This document shows positions 62,213 to 64,000 of a stretch of 64,000 bases of DNA, piece by piece. Every line of letters begins with the position of its first letter. Positions within the stretch are counted from its first letter, which is position 1. The notes beneath the pieces were generated by a model, which did not search any database, was not told where the DNA came from, and saw only the letters and a program-made list of their open reading frames with translations. The stretch is from Cymbidium sinense (Eukaryota > Streptophyta > Magnoliopsida > Asparagales > Orchidaceae): the NCBI GenBank assembly GCA_021442155.1, contig CM038229.1, positions 71,878,443-71,942,442 of the forward strand. Direction: 5' to 3'. A program made the position numbers and the translations under genes.

Positions 62213-62835
62213 TGTTGATGACATAACTCTCTTTGTCCATCCTTGTCGACCTGCATGCATGCTGTATCAGTCGAGTTGAGCTTACAAGAATAATTTTGAT
62301 AGACTTTGGATGTAACAGTGCATAAATCAGAGCTAAAATACACTCGAGGGTGCGAATATTAGTCAAAATGGTCTTCGATCGATGAACGAACTTCGCCATC
62401 ACATTCAAAATGTTAAAATTGATCAGAATATGCAGATTGCATAATTTGATGATTGATCGATCAAGAAAGAAGTCCGTCGTTGTGCCTATGCGCACAACAG
62501 AGTCAAGAAGCTGAGATAATGCCCAAATGACATCTGTTCATGAAATTAATCACACTGTTAGCATCAAAATATCAAAATCTATCAAATAAGACTATTTTCA
62601 TTAAATTTGGGCAAGTCAACATGAATGCCGTGCAATCAGATGCGATAACGCACAAATCAGAGTTGAAATTGACCCGATTCAACTCCGACTTGAACCAAAC
62701 AACCTCTGATCTTGAAACGGACTGCGTCGTTGGAGCCAAAATATCAGAATAACCTAAAATTGACATATATATTATGTGATAATGTTGGTAGAAAATATCA
62801 ATTAGGGTTAATTTTTAATTAAATAAGAAAAATCC

Positions 62836-62843
62836 TATAAATA
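62836..62843 (+). promoter_or_regulatory. TATA box of LTR L6
   Basis: CCTATAAATACCCC is followed by a CTAACCC/CTCTCC-rich leader, the usual layout of a plant RNA polymerase II LTR promoter. Transcription would start some 30 bases downstream on the + strand. Confidence 0.7.
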
Positions 62844-63184
62844 CCCCTCTAATTCTAACCCTAATTAAATTCCCCACGCCTCAAACGCTTGACCTCTCCT
62901 CTCTCCCTCTCTCTCATGATACAGGCACGCATGCAAGGTCCAGATCTCTCCTCTCCCTCTCTCTCAGAAATCGCACACATGATGCTGTGACCTCCTCCCT
63001 GTCCGCGACGTGAACTTCGGAGTAAATGATCGCAGCATCTATTCACGACATAACACCCACCATGCGATCTGCTTCTGATGAGATCGAAATGCACTTGTGT
63101 AATGCCCACAAGCGCAGGTTCCGCTCAAAGTCTGTGTTGAAATATAAGTACCGATGCCTCTTTCTTGATAGGAGGAAAGTGGTT

Positions 63185-64000
63185 TGGGTGTATAAGTACC
63201 CGTACACACCTTTCTTGGTATGGTAAAGAAATATGTGTTTCATGCAGATATTTTAGAGCCTCAAACATGCCTTTCTTGGCATGGTGGGATGGCTCATTCA
63301 TTCCGTGATTTATACCACCCACACATACCTTTTTTGGCATGGTGGGCAGGCCCAGAATACCTGAAGTAGTCCCTTACATGGAGATGACGTTGGGATGCTA
63401 ATGAAATGTTGCCAAACTTCACATCGATTGGGGGGGCCTAAATAGCTTGGCATAAAGCTAGGTCATAATATAAAATTATTGTTTAAACTTATATTGCAAG
63501 TGTTTAAGTACCCGTGCACATCTTTCTTAGTGTGGTGGGAAAATGTGATTCACGTAGGTACTTTAGAGCGCTATATATTCCTTTCTTGGCTGGTGGGATG
63601 GCACATTTAGGTCATGATTTATACCACCCATACACGCCTTTCTTGGCATGGTGGGTAAGCCCACCATACCCGGCAAAGACTTATATCTGACTACATCTGA
63701 TGTCAAAATCTTGTCAAATTTTACACGATAGAGGCTTAAATAGCTCAAATGAAGTCAACCACAAAGCTAAAATTAGCTATTTAAATTGATATTACAATTA
63801 TATAAGTACTCATACACGCCTTTCTTGGCATGACATGAAAATCTGTTTTACATACATGTGCTTTAGAGACCCATACATGCCTTTCTTGGCATTGTGGGAT
63901 AATGCATTCGACCATGGTATTTACACCACCCATACATGCCTTTCTTAGCATGGTGGCGTGCCTGCCCCATTGACTTATGACGGAGGCTATCGAAATGCTA
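63185..64000 (+). repeat. Higher-order tandem array of hairpin motifs, about 300-bp unit
   Basis: The motif CCTTTCTTGGCATGGTGGG and variants occur nine times (about 63208, 63270, 63330, 63518, 63580, 63638, 63818, 63880, 63938), three per larger unit. Units start with AAGTACCCGTACAC-like sequence at about 63199, 63509 and 63803 (spacing 310 and 294 bp). The best copy, CATGCC-TTTCTT-GGCATG at 63266-63283, is a perfect 6-bp stem. The array continues past the window end. Confidence 0.88.

Larger units (their letters stand above)
62213..64000 (+). mobile_element. Family T LTR (L6), runs off the right end
   Basis: Starts TGTTGATGACATAACTCTCT (edge approximate) and continues into U3 that matches L5 (GCATGCATGCTG.ATCAGTC.AGTTGAGCT and onward). 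It has the clearest promoter of the family (62836-62843), a CTCTCC-rich leader, an unidentified GC-richer segment (about 62985-63180) in the slot where other copies hold cargo, and then an expanded hairpin array (63185-64000). The remainder lies outside the window. Confidence 0.75.

Noticed and set aside
1..64000. tRNA, rRNA or snRNA genes
   Set aside because: I looked for cloverleaf-type and conserved rRNA segments by eye and saw none; a tRNAscan run would be decisive.

Overview
The window is about 37% GC by eye and holds no intact host gene. It is heterochromatin-like plant nuclear DNA built almost entirely from decayed, nested Ty3/gypsy LTR retrotransposons of the Tat/Ogre type. Support for a plant comes from the Tat-style gag-PR-RT-RNaseH-IN order, a second RNase H motif (YFDGAS) before integrase, very long LTRs, an Ogre-like primer site, and two host-derived fragments of a plant UBP14-type deubiquitinase gene. 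A monocot is plausible; the species cannot be read from the sequence.

Two families account for nearly everything. Family T has LTRs of about 4.1-4.4 kb: + copies at 9279-13415 and 62213-64000, and - copies at 13665-18022, 18026-22101, 28779-33156 and 48440-52465. Its internal regions are element 1 (+, 1-9278), element 2 (-, 22102-28778), element 3 (-, gag only, 44821-48275) and a 3' UTR piece of element 4 (-, 52466-52621 plus 60445 to about 61800). Family O is Ogre-like with extraordinarily long LTRs: a 5' LTR at 37471-44820 followed on the - strand by primer site, structured leader and gag down to 33157, and a solo LTR at 52622-60444.

Layout: element 1 gag-pol and its 3' LTR occupy 1-13415. 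An inverted LTR pair meets at 13.4-13.7 kb. Two - strand LTRs follow, and the second is the 3' LTR of element 2, whose pol and gag run back to 28.8 kb and whose 5' LTR ends at 33156. That LTR edge cuts the gag of the family O element, whose own LTR edge at 44820 cuts the gag of element 3. Element 3 adjoins the LTR at 48.4-52.5 kb. The solo family O LTR sits in the 3' UTR of element 4, and a + family T LTR runs off the right end.

The most notable content is: (i) about 20 diverged repeats in the family O leader (35.36-37.0 kb), each folding into a stem-loop whose arms covary while the loop stays constant; (ii) host-gene cargo in one fixed slot of family T LTRs, namely an intron-less, internally deleted UBP14-like fragment in two LTRs and an unidentified coiled-coil gene fragment in a third; (iii) a hairpin module in the transcribed part of family T LTRs that appears amplified into a roughly 300-bp higher-order array at 63.2-64.0 kb. 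All coding regions are pseudogenes with many stops and frameshifts. Similarity statements are by-eye comparisons within the window and recall of protein families; no search was run.
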